The position numbers and the translations under genes were made by a program. From Nageia nagi (lineage: Eukaryota > Pinophyta), in NCBI GenBank assembly GCA_050084985.1, contig JBITNC010000001.1, positions 50,530,001 to 50,594,000 of the forward strand: 64,000 nt of DNA, written 5' to 3'. The notes under the pieces are model-generated. The model was not told the DNA's origin. It made no database searches and saw only the letters and a program-made list of their open reading frames with translations. Positions within the stretch are counted from its first letter, which is position 1, and the number at the start of each line of letters is the position of its first letter. Shown piece by piece: positions 47,510-60,438 of this stretch.

Positions 47510-48170
47510 AAGATGATGGGACTTGGTGTTGGGCTATGAAGGGACTTTACTCGGATCGACTAATTAGGTGATGTGTCTGTGGTTCCACCCTAGATCCTCG
47601 CTTATCAAGCCTGGAGGTTTGCTATAGGATGGAGATCCTGGACAAGAATTGTTTGAAATCATGTGGAGGATATGTGTGGAAGACAAGTAAAGGTCTGGTT
47701 GGGGAGAGTTTGGTAGGGAAGTCTGAGTGAAGCAACAGGCAAGTTCCAATTTGGTGTCAAGGATATCACAATCTCATACAGTGGAATGGTTGGTAAAAGG
47801 CAACTTATCAGCAGGTGGTTCCTTGTTTGTTTCAACAACAAGGGCATCGCTGAATCAGCTAGGGGAGTATATGACAAGTTGATTCCCATCAACCACAGTG
47901 GGGCTTGCCTCATCGTCTGCCAAGCCGTCCATGGTGGATCCACAAATGGTTCCTCAAATAGCCAACTTTATTAGTTCAAAATAGCTTACATATATAGAGG
48001 GGGATTCTTTTCATGACATTGAAAATAATTCCATATGACAAAATTGAGCAATTACTCCATGGGAAACCCACTTGAGTAGCTACTCCATCCTATGTGAGGT
48101 TATAATCTATGTAGGACCTATTGCTAACCCCTTCAATATGTGAGATCTTCCTTACATAGTTGATTTCATT
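47510..48170. other. Unassigned stretch between gypsy pieces
   Basis: Less AT-rich than its surroundings. Minus frames of 61 and 94 codons (47564-47749 and 47659-47943) show no known motif. It interrupts the minus-strand gypsy order where reverse transcriptase would be expected. Confidence 0.4.
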
Positions 48171-48179
48171 TATAATTCT

Positions 48180-49650
48180 AAAACAATTAATAATATTTTC
48201 CCTAGAATCATTTAACCATTGACATCTTAACACAATATCACATCCACTCAATTATAAGTTGTACATATCATACTACAATTTATCATCACCTATGGTCATG
48301 TGAACATTGAGACACTTCGCTCCATGAGGTATTTTTCCCCCATTGTCCACCATAACTTGCAAAATTATTACAACCATATACAAAACAATTTGCTTGCTTG
48401 GTGGCCTTGTGATCAATGAAGTTATGAATACTATTCAGTCTAATAATACTACCACCTTATACCCCTTAATTTATCCGATCACTTTCATTGTTTACTATGG
48501 CATGACAAATGTCAATAACTTCCTCTAGTGATTATTTTATGGCTTATGCAAGAGACTCCTCCAAATAATCTTCTATCACTAGTTCAAGTATTTCAATTAA
48601 AGATTTGGCCTCCATATCTAATAAATAGATTTTATATTCCTTCTACCTATGTGCCAATGTCCATTTCTCATAAGAGTTGCAACAAAGTCCCTTAGCTTTG
48701 CAAGCTATCATTTTTTTATGACAATCTCTTGATAGAAGGCAGTTTAGGCATTGTATTGGTGATATTCCAATTGAGGTGATTACTTTCGTTTTTAAAAAAT
48801 TGTGCATGGTTGATCTTCCATTATATGTTGCATTTTCTTGCAACCAACTTGGCCAAGCCCACAGAACATTTGTACCTCAATTTTGATATGTTCCCTCAAC
48901 CCAATAATGAAGCAACTATTGATGAAACTATCAAGAAAATACATGGCCTTGTAGGCCAACTTCTCAAACCTAGTTGTATAATCTGTAATGGTGTAAGTTT
49001 GGTGTAACTTTGTCAAACCACCCACAAAGTCTTGAAATTCAATATAACTAAAACATGTTAGGAATTGGGTTTTGAATTTGTCTATCTTAACATTGCATGC
49101 ATTGCTTTTAGCCATTGGTAGCATTGTTTTCGTCATAATGCATGTAAAATGTCGCCATGTAGCCCTTTGTTATAAGGTGTTTGGTGGAGGTCAAAAAATT
49201 GTTCTACTTATATCAAGCACCTTCGAGGGTCTATTCCATTTAATTTCAGGAAGTATATTTTGGTAACTTAACAATTTTGCACAAGGAGTTTCCCCCCAAG
49301 AACACACACACTTCTCTATTGAATTCCTTTGTTCTTGTCTATGATTGTGCTTCTCCTTGTGGAGTCTACCATCTAAAAATCAAGTTAGGTTGGCTGCCTT
49401 TTGACTACTGAAAAGATCCCTTTTGCTACTTTCTGGATGTCATGCAGTTAACTAAGCTGTCTTGAGCATTCTAAAATCCTGACAACCATGCAATCTATTT
49501 TTTCATTTAGGATGGTGACTTATGCCAACTGTTCTTCTAGTTTCTGCATTCTAGTGTCCATTCTAGCATATTCTCTAGTCTCAAGAGCCACGTGACCAAA
49601 GTATTGTTGAGCTTGGAAGAAAGTTACCAAGACAACATAGAAAAATGACC
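48180..49650 (-). pseudogene. Gypsy chromovirus gag and protease
   Basis: Minus strand: gag capsid with FQDFVGGLTKLHQTYTITDY and FEKLAYKA...FINSCFIIGLREHIKIEVQMF (49060-48870), a knuckle remnant (KGLCCNSYEKWTLAHR, about 48690-48640), then protease text: HNFIDHKATKQA, then GDDKL..YDMYNL and GCDIVLRCQWL (48410-48200). It precedes the integrase at 46345-47475 in element order, so both may belong to one element that lost reverse transcriptase and RNase H. Confidence 0.75.
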
Positions 49651-50552
49651 ATCTTTTTTATGGGATCGTAATGGGTTAGATCCCCAACAAGTGATTTTTT
49701 GGGTCCCAAATATTTTTTTGTTAAAGCCTAATGATTGGTATTTCGTAATAAACAGAATCTCAGTATTTCACTCTCTATTCACGTAAAATGTTTCATAGTA
49801 TACAAGTAAGTTGGATAACTCTAGGTTTTGGGAGTGTATTCGGGCAACCCTTTGATATACTACTAAGACCCAATAATAATACTAAGCCTAATATTTCAAA
49901 GCTCTAACTAAAAAGGATGTTGATCATATTCTTGGTCATGTCACCCATCTTTCTCAAGTAAATGATGGTGATCTCAAAGGAGTGTTCCTAGCGTACAACC
50001 TTAATACATCATCAACAATCTTCCTGAGGTTATGCTTCAATTGAGATCCTATAGGGTGGGTCTCCCAATATGCATGAAGATACATGGGAGCTCAACTCTA
50101 TATATAGGTTTTGTCTTAAGCTTTTGCAATGTCCCAAACTAAAGAGTCCCCTGTTTGTGGCAATTTATGCAATTCCTAATTTTACTACAAAATGGACATC
50201 GCTCTTCCAAGAGGATTTTTGTGATTTCTTTGTAAAATGGTACTTAAAAATAATATTCTTGCCCTATGATGTGTGATGCCTCATTCTTGGGTGCAAAAAT
50301 GCTTTAATTGAGCATCCCAAGGTGGACGCCTCCCTACTAGAGGTGTTAGGAGTGAATTAATTAAATCAAGAGTCTTTTATTATTTTAATAAACCTTGGGT
50401 CCATATTTGTAACTTGGGATCTAATTTGTCTCCCCAAGGCTTGGCGCTCACCTACGATAGGCTTATTTTATTTTTAGGATTCATTTAATATTATATTGTT
50501 AGGTTGGGTCGGCCAACCAAAGAAAAGAATTATAATCTCTCCAAGCGCATTA
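49651..50552. other. Spacer, possibly degraded LTR
   Basis: Expected place of the 5' LTR of the minus-strand chromovirus, but no partner copy or primer site was found. TATATATAGG lies near 50100. Confidence 0.35.
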
Positions 50553-52178
50553 TATGTTGGGAAGGAAACCTTTCCTCTTACTCGACAATCGCCCATACAA
50601 TCAAGACGGGAAAGCAACCTAGCATGTAGGTGAAAACGCATTACTGAACTCATCTTGTAAGGATTGACACCCCAAGGTTTCTATCGGAAAGCTTATGTCG
50701 TTAATACGAGCTTTAAATTTGTAGGTCTTGTTTGGGAATCAGCTGAGTGATGTAGTAGAGCTAATAACTGTTAACTCACGTTTTTTGTAGGGATTGAGGT
50801 GTGTTAAATTACAATAGTTCAAAAGTTGCCATAAGTTTAAAGAAAGTGTAAAATAAAGAAAAGAAAAAGTGAGAATGAGGTTAAATACTGGCTAGATTTC
50901 AAAGAGGTAATCACAATGCAGCATTGTCTAAATGTTCTTTCTCTCGGATCAGTTAAGAAATTTTGTTCAATTCAAACAAGTCCTTGAAATGAATGACTAT
51001 TGTCCAATCATTCCAAAGATGAGCGAGAAGTGGGATTGATTGTTATTACTCTGTGAACAAGACTGATACAACCAAGTGGACTAAACGTGAGTGAAGGTGG
51101 ATAGTTTTGAACAAAAGATCTAGGAAGATGTCTTAAGAGAAAGTCGATTCAGAATACTAAGCATTTAACAAGCAAGTGACGAATTAGCAACAATTCAAAC
51201 ATTTTTGAAAAGTTTACAACAATTCTCCTAAAACTTGAAAGTTTTCAAAGAGAAGGTACAAAAATGTTCAAATTACAGAAATTGCTCTAAAAATATCAAT
51301 CCACCACTCCCATAGATGAAAACACACTTTGAATCAACTTGTAGCCATTTGTATTATGTTTGCAAAAGACTTTTGCGTAAGTACATCAATTTGCTCCTCA
51401 ATTGCAAAAATTTCAATTTTGAAAAAAATTGGAAATTTCTTATACTACAACATTCTACCTCAAAATGTGACCCCCTATGGTCTATTTATTATCTTTTTAA
51501 GTCAAAATTTGAGGGTGTTGCCCTAATTCCTAAAAAAGCTTTAAAATGTAATTTGAGATTACAACATAGTTTTAGTGGGAGAATAGTCTCATCCCACTAA
51601 AATATGCTAAAAATAAAATATTTACAAAAATTGATGCCCTCTGGCATGCATTTCGAGGCATTTTGCATCAATTTGGCAAAAAATGGAGCTTCGAATCCTC
51701 GTTCTGGATCCTTCTGGCATTCTTTTGAGATCATTCTTTGAATCTAGATTTGCCTGTGATGTGATCATTGTGGCAAATTTTCAAGGGATTCTAAGAGAAT
51801 TTTTAGAAAAAGTGGATTTGTTGGTCTATTTTTTGAAAAAAGATAAGAGGGTCCGAAATTTGGAAAAATTTTAAAAAGTGGATTTTAGCTTATGGATGGA
51901 TGGGAGATAGGATTATAAGGTACTTAGCAAATTTTGAGAGGTTTTGGGAAAGATTTGACGTTTTTGGCAAAATTTTCGATTTTCATGTCTATGGATTTTT
52001 TTGGTAGAAAAAAGTGAAAATTTCCATAGGAATGAAAAATGCCTCCTAGATTTTTGGGCACTTAAAGTTGCTCAAATCTGAAAATTCTCAAGTTTAAACT
52101 TGCTTAGAATTCCATTTTACATGCAATGAAGGCAAAATTTTCTATTTTTGAGCAAAATTTGATGTTCCTCCTCAAGTT

Positions 52179-53640
52179 AGGCGCTAGTTTTCACTCATTG
52201 GAATTCCATACACTTGAAAAATTACGACTAGCTATTTGGTGCCTTTAAGTTGCTCAAATTTGAAAATTTGAAGTATTAAATGTGCTCAAAATGCCATTTT
52301 CCTTGCAAATATGTCAAAAAACTTCATTTTTGGACAAAATCTTCACATTCTCCCATGTTAGGTGCCAATTTTCAGGTCTATGGATTCCCAATGGCATGAA
52401 AATCTGCGCCTTCTTTTTTGAGGGTTTCCATGACCTAAAATAAAAAATCTCAAGTGTTAAATGTGCTAGAAATACCTTTTTCTATGCAATGAAGGGGTCC
52501 AACTTGATTTTTGAGTGAAATTTATCAAATTTTTCCAACCTAGGTGCCAAAATTCAGTCCTACGGATCTTCAATCAGCCCCAAACCTGTGCCTAGATATT
52601 TGTGGCCCCAAACTTGCTCCAAAATGAAAATTTGCAAGTTTAAATGTGCTTGGAATGGGGTCTTTTATTCATTCATGTCTTCAAATTTGGTTTTTGATCA
52701 AAAACCCATCTTCCTCCTTGACTTTGGTGCCAAAAAACACTCCATTGGAATTCCATTGGCATGAAAATATGCGCCTAGCCTTTTGGGGCATTTCCTTTGC
52801 TCAAAAGTGAAATTTTGTAGACCTAAAGTGCCTTGAAATGCCCTTTTCCTTGCTCACAAGCCTTCAAACTTGAGTTTTCTACAAAATTTACCTTTTTTTC
52901 TTCATACTAGGTGCCAAAATTCATCCCATTGGATTTCCATAGCCTTGTAAACTTGCGCCTAGCCTTTAGGGTGCCTAAAAGTGCTCAAAATTGATTCTTC
53001 CAAGACCTAAATGTGTTCAAAATGCCAAATTTTACTAAATGGACACCTCAAACTTGATTTTTGACCAAAATTTGTCAAATTTTTCATTTTAGGCGCCATG
53101 TTTCACTCTATTGGATTTCCATACAGCTGAAAACATGCGCCTAGCCTTTTCAGCCTCAAAACTTGATCAAATTTGAAAAATTGAACACTTAAATGTGTTT
53201 CAAATACCTTTTTCCATCAATCTATGCCTTTGGTTTGGTGTTTTGATCAAAATCCATTTTTCTCCTTCAAGTTAGGCACCAAATTCCAAGTCTATGGATT
53301 TCAATCACTTGGAAACTTGCACCTAGGATTTTAGGGCACTTCCATTGGTCAAAATAAAAAATTTGTAGACCTTAAGTGCCTTAGAATGGAATTTTACATG
53401 CAATCAAATCATCTCCCTTGATTTTCGAGATAAATTATTCCATTTTTTCCCTTGGTAGTTAGGCACCAAAATACACCCCATTGGATTTCTATTGGCTTGG
53501 AAAACTACGCCTAGGCTTGGAGGGCTCAAAACTTGGTCAAAATTGAAAATTTCAAGTCTTAATGGTGTTAAAAATAACCTTATTTCTCCAATGAAGCTTT
53601 TAAACTTGATTTTCGACACCATTTGTATTTATCTCTTGAA
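52179..53640 (+). repeat. 183-bp tandem array, left arm
   Basis: A GGCGCC-like word (GGYGCC or GGCACC) recurs at about 52180, 52361, 52543, 52726, 52910, 53092, 53275 and 53462, that is every 181-187 bases. Units diverge by perhaps a quarter of positions but keep length. Each has two half sites forming a hairpin, for example AGGCGCCATGTTTCAC at 53091-53106 against GCTGAAAACATGCGCCTA at 53125-53142. Confidence 0.85.
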
Positions 53641-53685
53641 GATTTTTCATATTTTGCCATTCATGGGAGCTATGTGTCAAACCCG

Positions 53686-53698
53686 GGCTCTGATATCA
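53686..53698 (-). other. Primer-site-like sequence in left arm
   Basis: Minus strand TGATATCAGAGCC, one mismatch to the initiator-Met site TGGTATCAGAGCC. The right arm has TGATGTCAAAGCC at 59001-59013. It could mean that each arm starts as an LTR of about 0.8 kb followed by a leader, but no LTR terminus (CA) precedes it. Confidence 0.35.
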
Positions 53699-54523
53699 CT
53701 AAAATCCTCAAATTGTGTTCTTGGACATACCTTGCGTATTTTGGACCCATATCCGCCATTTCCGAGCTTGAACTTGACCAAATCCACACTTTTCATCATT
53801 TTTGGGGTCAAAATGTGCAATTCAGATCATTCCCGACATTTCCGAGCTCAAACTCTGAAAAATGGTCATTTTTGGCATTTATGGTCAAAACCGAGCTTAA
53901 TCTCTGAAAAATGATCATTTTTGGCACTTTAGACCTCAAACTCTACATTTCTGGCCATTTCTAGTCTTTCCGGGTCCAAACTGTGCAAAAATGCACTTTC
54001 TTGCCTTACTGACCACTTCCAAGCTCAAAATTGACAAAAACACACATTTTCTATCATACTTGCCCTTTCTGGCTTTTCGGAGTCAAAATTGACAAAAACG
54101 CTTATTTTGTCATCTTAGCCATATTCACTGCACCCAGACTCAAAATTGACAAAAACACTCATTTTTATCATTTGGGCACCTTTGTGCTTGAATCCTACAT
54201 TGTCACCCTTGGCAATTGTGAGCTTAAACTCTGCAAAATTGACCCCATATGCATTGACTGCACTCTAGACTCAAAAATCCGTGCTCTGATGTTGTCTCTT
54301 AGATCCTGGCTCCATGGCTCCAAAACTGGTGACTAGATACTCTGATACTCTTCGGGGTCTTTGTCGCAAGATCTCCTTGAATCGCTCCCTGATATCATGT
54401 TTTCACTCTTCAGAATGAACTATCTGTCGCCAAAAGCCAATCTCAAGGCAATACACCTCATTGCCTTTGCAAAAATAGGGTCCCCAAAATCTTGTATTTT
54501 GGGGTGTGTTGTGCGGGCACAAC

Positions 54524-55239
54524 GCTATATAAGGAGGATGAGCGCTTCACTTAAGATCATCTATCATATACTATCTTCTATCAACCACTTGCTATTGCAA
54601 ACCCTCGGAGTGTGTAGTTGGATCAATTCATGCATCCATTTCCTCCTGCGAATGGAAACTTGTTGAAGAGCTCAAATAGAAGCCTAGGTACTTCTCCACC
54701 TTATTTAGAAGACCAGTAGCTAAAAGACTTGGAGCTGCAACTACTATGGATAAAAAAAATTGTTCACGGAAGTTAGCCTAGCATCCCAATCCTGAGTTGA
54801 AGACAAGATCCTCAAATCCCATCTTCAGCCCTAGAGTGAGACATCCAATCGAGAAGCAATTTTCAGAACTAGAAAGTGGTGTTTGAAGCTCCTGGTGGAA
54901 TGTCACCCCCTTCTTGGCCTAATTTCAGCTTTTTGAGGTAATTTCTTGGTTAATAAATATTATTTGAGCATATTTACTCGCCGCCTATTTTTGTGTCATC
55001 TTGAGCATTATTTCAAATTTATGTTGATCTTTATGGTTTGACGCATGCTTGGAATGAATAATTGATTTATTTTTGGTAATTTTTAGTATTTTGCTTAAGT
55101 TCTAAAGTTTGGTGTGAAAAGGACTAATTAGGAATTGCCATAATTGTTAAGAATCTCAATGCCCCTAATTTGGGGCATTTCAGCTTGGGTATTAGTACAT
55201 TGTTTTTGTACCTTATTTCACATGTTTTATGGGCTAGCA
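54524..55239. other. Spacer inside the inverted repeat
   Basis: Begins with a TATA word (CTATATAAGG at 54525-54534) facing right. No coding region or known repeat follows. Confidence 0.45.
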
Positions 55240-55640
55240 TGTTTAACCAAGAAAAAAAAATCCCTACAACAGTTTAAATCCTCAACATAAGGTTTCTAAA
55301 CTATATTTAAGGAATTAGATATACACATATACAAGTAGTAGAAAACAAAAGCACTTCCTTATATTATCATTGAATCTTTGAAGGAGCAATCTACAAAATG
55401 GGCAGAGCTTGAAATACAATATTTCACAATGACCTCGACTTTCACCAAGAATTTTTATAATATTTCAAATCTTGACTATTGCACCATTTGCCCACACCCT
55501 AACATATCACCACTTAGGGTAGAAAATATAACATTGCAAACTACAATAAGACATACCATCCAAACATATTACTAAATACACACAAACATTATAAAGTAAG
55601 ATTATTACATAATGTGAGCCTAGGTGGTTATATAACGTTG
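55240..55640. repeat. Dispersed repeat, copy 2 (LTR-like)
   Basis: Partner of 45130-45594. Followed within about 300 bp by copia integrase text on the plus strand. Confidence 0.6.
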
Positions 55641-55659
55641 AACTCTTTGCTATTTTATC

Positions 55660-56340
55660 ATTTTCAGATTTGGATATACTCCACTCTTCCCTTGCTAAGC
55701 ATCTCTTCCATTTGGGAAAGATTATTGGGATGGATAATTCTAAAACTATATTAACCCTTTAAGCTTCTCAAATGCAACATTATGACACTCCTCTCATAAG
55801 GATAGCTCCCCATATTTTATCTCATGTATTGCATACTTGACATTACATTGGGTGTCTCTTATATGTCATATTTCATGGAGCTTGGGAGAAGCTTTGGCAG
55901 CCAACTATATAGATCCATTGTTATGATTGGATTTCTTATAACGAGGATGGCATATGGCTTTGATCATAGATATGACACCTGAAGAAAGTAGTAATAGGAA
56001 ACCAAATGTCTTGCTCTTTTCAATCTTTGGATGTGATGCTTGGGCTCATGTTCTGAGTGAGAAAAGGACATAGCTTGAGGTCATGAGTGTGAAGTGCATC
56101 ATTGGGTTATATTGAGGAGTCCAAATACGTCCATGTATTTCAATCTTTCCAAGAGTGAAATTTTCACTTCCATATATGTGAAGTTTGATGAAGATATTAT
56201 ACCTCAATATCAATTCCTTGCCTGTTCATGGTAGATGGTGAGTGTTTGAGGAGAATGTTGCTTTCAATTCTGATGTTTCTCTTGCTTAAGATAAAAATAG
56301 TGCTTGAAAGGGCCTATACCCTTATACAATGCAAAGGAAG
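55660..56340 (+). pseudogene. copia integrase end and linker fragment
   Basis: RKPNVLLFSIFGCDAWAHVL and SEKRT at about 55998-56070, then SVKCIIG and a VKFDEDI-like text near 56180: the conserved end of copia integrase. EENVAFNSDVSLA follows at about 56245. Broken by stops and shifts; gag, RT and RNase H are absent. Confidence 0.7.
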
Positions 56341-56559
56341 GCTACCCAAGTATTACTTATCTTGAAACCATCAATCAACCTAACAAATGAAAAGATAAAA
56401 AACAAGATGAAAAGACAGCTACAAAATGTTACAGTCCTTGCTTCAAAAAGCTATAAAAGTATTGTTGAATTAAACCAGCTTTCAACGAACGCTATCAAAA
56501 GAGATCCATACACCAATCGAATCCAACAGATTATATGCCTATAAACAAACTAGAAATAA

Positions 56560-57620
56560 TATATGATTCTCCTTGATAAATATTTCTATAACATTTCTAT
56601 TCCCATTTAAGATGGTCTTAATTTCCCCAATCAGAATTAGATCTGAAAGGAATCCATCGCTTATCCTCTTCTCTAAGAGTAACCCACTTTGCCAACCAAT
56701 CTGCAGCACTAGTTCCTTCTCTACAAGTATGGCTTACTTCATAGTCTTCAAAGGATTCTAACATCTATAGAATGCCTTGAAGTATGCTAGTCACCTTCCA
56801 ACTTAATTTAGTTTTGTCTTTTAAGGCAATTAATTATATTTAGAGTCTCCCTCCGACAACAATTTCTTTACCTTAAAATCCTTAGTTAATTGAACATCAG
56901 CAAAAACCGCTCTTGCTTGAGCCAAATGGTTTATCATTTCTCCAACCAATTCTGTAAAAGCATTAACCATAACACCATATTATTTCAAATAATCCCTCCA
57001 CCTCCAGCCTTAATGATTTCATTTAGAGGCTTCATCAGAGTTTAATTTTTAAACATTATATTTTCAGAGATAGACACTTGACATTATTTCTTTTTGAATT
57101 CTTTGATGAAACATCTAACTGAATTGGTTTATGTGACCGTTTAGCAACTTGCTTGTTATTTTCTGTCTTATTCTTCAACTTCATGATGGATAACTTATCC
57201 AAAATCACTCCTTTAATGGTTTAAGTATTTCTGAGAATAGATCTGTTTCCTCTTTAAAAATCCTCCCATTTCTTTCCAACCAAATGCCCCAAGCATAATG
57301 AAAAGAATTGATGTCCCATATTGCATATCTTCTACTTTTAAAAGGTCTTTGCTAATGTTGCAACCAATCCAACATATTATTTGGGAGAACCCAATAACAT
57401 CCTATTTTGTGAACGATTTTAGTGAAAGTCTGCATAGGGTACTTGCATTCTGAAAAGATATGATTTACAGATTCCTCATTAGATTCACATGGAACGTTTT
57501 CCCTTCTCATGTTAATGAGAGATATCATTCCCAATGTGGTGAAAGTGGCTCCAATGATGATGTAAGTGGTGACAATGATGTTGTATCTACATGTGGTTAT
57601 CAAGCTCATTTATGATGTGA
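56560..57620 (-). pseudogene. LINE 3' fragment (zf-RVT and RNase H)
   Basis: Minus strand: CESNEESVNHIFSECKYPMQ (about 57490-57430) is the zinc-finger segment after a LINE reverse transcriptase. A WGIWLERNGRIFKE stretch (about 57290-57245) follows, then RNase H pieces ending MLESFEDYEVSHT...REGTSAADWLAKWV (56768-56680). This order is typical of plant L1-type LINEs. The reverse transcriptase itself and a poly-A tail are not seen. Confidence 0.75.
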
Positions 57621-58217
57621 TTGTGATGAGCATCTTCCATGTTTGTATGATAAGTCCCATTGGACCTGTTTCATTCTTGAGGGTATGGACCCCTCTATTC
57701 AACACATCCAATCTTGAGAGGAAGAATAGAGTACCGAAGCAACAAATCAAAATTTCCCTCCATTAACTAATGACTAGAATGAGGAAGACTGCTATGGAAG
57801 AATATATTCCCTTCAAAAACTCATTACAAGTGGAATTTGGTTCTCCATTCCTTGAAGCATATTCTAACAAGCAAGTGTAGGCCAAATTCTTCAACAACAT
57901 ACCTACAAGGAGGAGGCAAGTTGTTCAAGCAGCTCAAGGACAAGTTCACCTATGGAATTCGTCATTAAGGGATGACATAAAGTAATTATGACTTCCTGTG
58001 AGGTGTAAATAGTGTTGTGATATCATATTGTAATGTCATATTTCATATCTGTTGTTTATCATTTTTTTCTTTGATCCAAAGAGACAATTGTTAAGGGAAG
58101 ACATTTCAATATTTTCTCATTTATGGTAATGGTCTAAGATTGTCCTATGGGACCACTCCTCCTATCACCTAAGCATCATATTTGATCGAAGTTATGTTTG
58201 TTCATTTATGGTATACT
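57621..58217. other. Spacer before right arm
   Basis: No clear coding region. GACAATTGTTAAGGGAAGAC near 58083 resembles the polypurine-to-LTR junction of a copia element, unconfirmed. Confidence 0.35.
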
Positions 58218-58439
58218 GTTGTGCCCACACAACACACCCCAAAACACAAGATTTTTGGGGATCCTATTTTTGCAAAGGCAATGAGGTGCATTGCCTTGAG
58301 ATTGGCCTTTGGCGACTGATAGTTCATTCTGAAGAGTGCAAATATGATATTAGGGAGCGATTCAAGGAGATCATGCGACGAAGACCTTGAAGAGTATCAA
58401 AGCATCCAGTCACCAGTTTTGGAGCCAAGTAGCCAGGAT

Positions 58440-59000
58440 CTGAGAGACAGCATCACAGCACAGATTTTTGGGTCTAGAGTGTAGTCAATAGAGATGGGGT
58501 GGTTTTTCAAAGTTTTGAGCTCTAAAATGGCAAGTGCGGTAGAAATGGTCATTTTGGTCAAGTTTGAGCTCGGAAAACCCGAGAATGGCAAGTATGATGA
58601 AAATGTGCGTTTTTGTTAGTTTTGAGCCTGAAAGTGTTCCGTAAGGCAAGAATGTGCATTTTTGCACAATTTGGACCCAGAAAGCTCGAAAATGGTCAAA
58701 AACGCGAAGTTGAGTTCATAATGCTTAGAAATGATCGAAAATGGCCAGAAATGCCGGAAATGATCAAAAATGCCAAGTTAAGCTTAGAAATGACCAGAAA
58801 TGTAGAGTTTGAGCTCAAAAGTGCTGGAAATGATCGTTCTTCAGAGTTTGAGCTTGAAAATGCTGGGAATCATCTGAATTGCACAGTTTGAGCCCAGAAA
58901 TGATGAAAAGTGCGAATTTGATCAGTTTTGAACTCGAAAATGGTGGATGTGGGTTTAGAATGCACAAGGTATGCCCAAGGGCACAATTTGAGGATTTTAG
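58440..59000 (+). repeat. Short-unit tandem array, right arm
   Basis: Words such as TTTGAGCTCGGAAAA, TTTGAGCTTGAAAATGC and GGAAATGATC recur at irregular spacing of about 45-65 bp. The inverted counterpart lies at about 53700-54260. Confidence 0.65.
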
Positions 59001-59395
59001 TGATGTCAAAGCCCAACTTTTGACACATTGCTCCTAGGAATGGCAAATTATGAAAATATTTCAAGAGATAAATACAAATGGTGTCGAAAATCAAGTCTAA
59101 CAACGTCATTGGAGACATAAGGTTAATTCCAACACAATTAGGACTTGAAATTTTCGATTTTGACCAAGTTTTGAGGCCTCCAAGCCTAGGCGCAATTTTT
59201 CAAGCCAATAGAAATCCAATGGGGTGTATTCTGGCGCCTAGCTACCAAGGGGAAAATGTCATTTGTCTCAAAATCAAGGGAGATGGTTTGATTGCATGTA
59301 AAATCCCGTTCTAAGGCACTTTAGGTCTACAAATTTTTTATTTTGACCAAGGGAAGTGCCCTAAAATCCTAGGTGAAAGTTTCCAAGTGATTGGA

Positions 59396-59839
59396 AATCC
59401 ATAGACTTGTATTTTGGCACCTAACTTGGAAGAAAAACATGGAATTTCACTTAAAGAAAAAACCAAAGGCATAAATTGATGGAAATGGTGATTTCAAGCA
59501 CCTTTAGGTCTCCAAATTTTCGAATTTGACCAAGTTTTGAGGTCCAAAAAGCTATGCGCATGTTTTCAACTGTATGGAAATCAATTGAAGTGATTTTTAG
59601 AGCCTAGCATGACGAGAAAAGATATTTTTTTGTCAAAAGACAAGTTTGAGGGCTTGGGGTCAAGGAATTTTGAGAAGGTTTAGGTCTACAATTTTTCAAA
59701 TTTGGGTAATTTTAAGCCTCATAAAAGGTAGGCGCTGATTTTCAAGGCTATGGAATTCCAATGGAGTGAAAATCAGCGCCTAAGTTGAGGAAAGTTGATA
59801 TTTTTTTATCAAAAACCAAATTTGAAGACATAAGTGCAT
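59396..59839 (+). repeat. 445-bp direct duplication, copy 1
   Basis: Starts AATCCATAGACTTG and ends GAAGACATAAGTGCAT directly at the solo LTR. Nearly identical to 60439-60889. Confidence 0.88.
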
Positions 59840-60438
59840 TGTAATGTTCCAAAAATAAATATTTTGTAAATGTCTCCTACACTTAATTATAAAAGTGGAA
59901 AAGGGGTTCATGTGACTAGGAGACATAATTTAAGTTGTGTTTATTTATGTTTTATACTTTTATTTTTTGTAATAAGGTACTTTAAGTGATTTTAGGGTTA
60001 GGAGATGTCAACTCCAAATTAGAACCTCATTCTATAAAAGGAAGTGAGCATCTCATTTGGAGCATGTTATTGATATTATTGAAATTGAAATCTGAAACCC
60101 TTGAGTTTCTTTGAGTGAAGATTGAAGGTCTTGCTCACCCCAAAGTGCATTGAAGGTGCATGGTTGGGATCTTTGGCAATTTCATTGAAGGTGTGATTGC
60201 CCTAAAAACACAAAATAGTCCCAAGGAGATTCATGGCATTTTGAAGGTGTTATATTTGCATTTTGATGTTATTTTGTGGATGCCCTTGGTTATTCCAGTG
60301 CATGTATCGTCTTGCAATATTTTAATATATTCTCTTGGCTGGTTATTACTCATTTTTTGGGTGTCTTTTGAGTAATATTTCAGTTCTATATTTTTTCTAT
60401 ACTTGTAATTTCTGTAATTTCGTTTTTGGGACATTACA
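59840..60438 (+). mobile_element. Solo LTR, TGTAATGTCCC family, 599 bp
   Basis: Starts TGTAATGTTCCAAAAA and ends TTTTTGGGACATTACA, inverted ends matching at 15 of 16 positions. TATA word CTATAAAAGG near 60031. No coding inside. Relative of 45595-46280. It interrupts the 183-bp array and is flanked by the 445-bp duplication. Confidence 0.82.

Larger units (their letters stand above)
50553..54523 (+). repeat. Left arm of a giant inverted repeat, 4.0 kb
   Basis: The reverse complement of this segment aligns along its whole length with 58218-63201. Anchors: TATGTTGGGAAGGAAACC (50553) against GGTTTCCATCCCAACATA (63184-63201); GATGCCCTCTGGCATG near 51630 against CATGCCAGAGGGCATC near 62113; TTGTGCGGGCACAAC (54509-54523) against GTTGTGCCCACACAA (58218-58232). 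It contains, left to right, about 1.1 kb single-copy DNA, a 183-bp tandem array and a short-unit array. Confidence 0.85.

Noticed and set aside
49651-50552. 5' LTR of the minus-strand chromovirus
   Set aside because: Position fits, but no second copy, primer site or TG/CA border was found.
52179-53640. CRISPR-like spaced repeats
   Set aside because: Regular spacing, but the whole 183-bp unit repeats, not a short repeat with unique spacers, and the DNA is plant nuclear.
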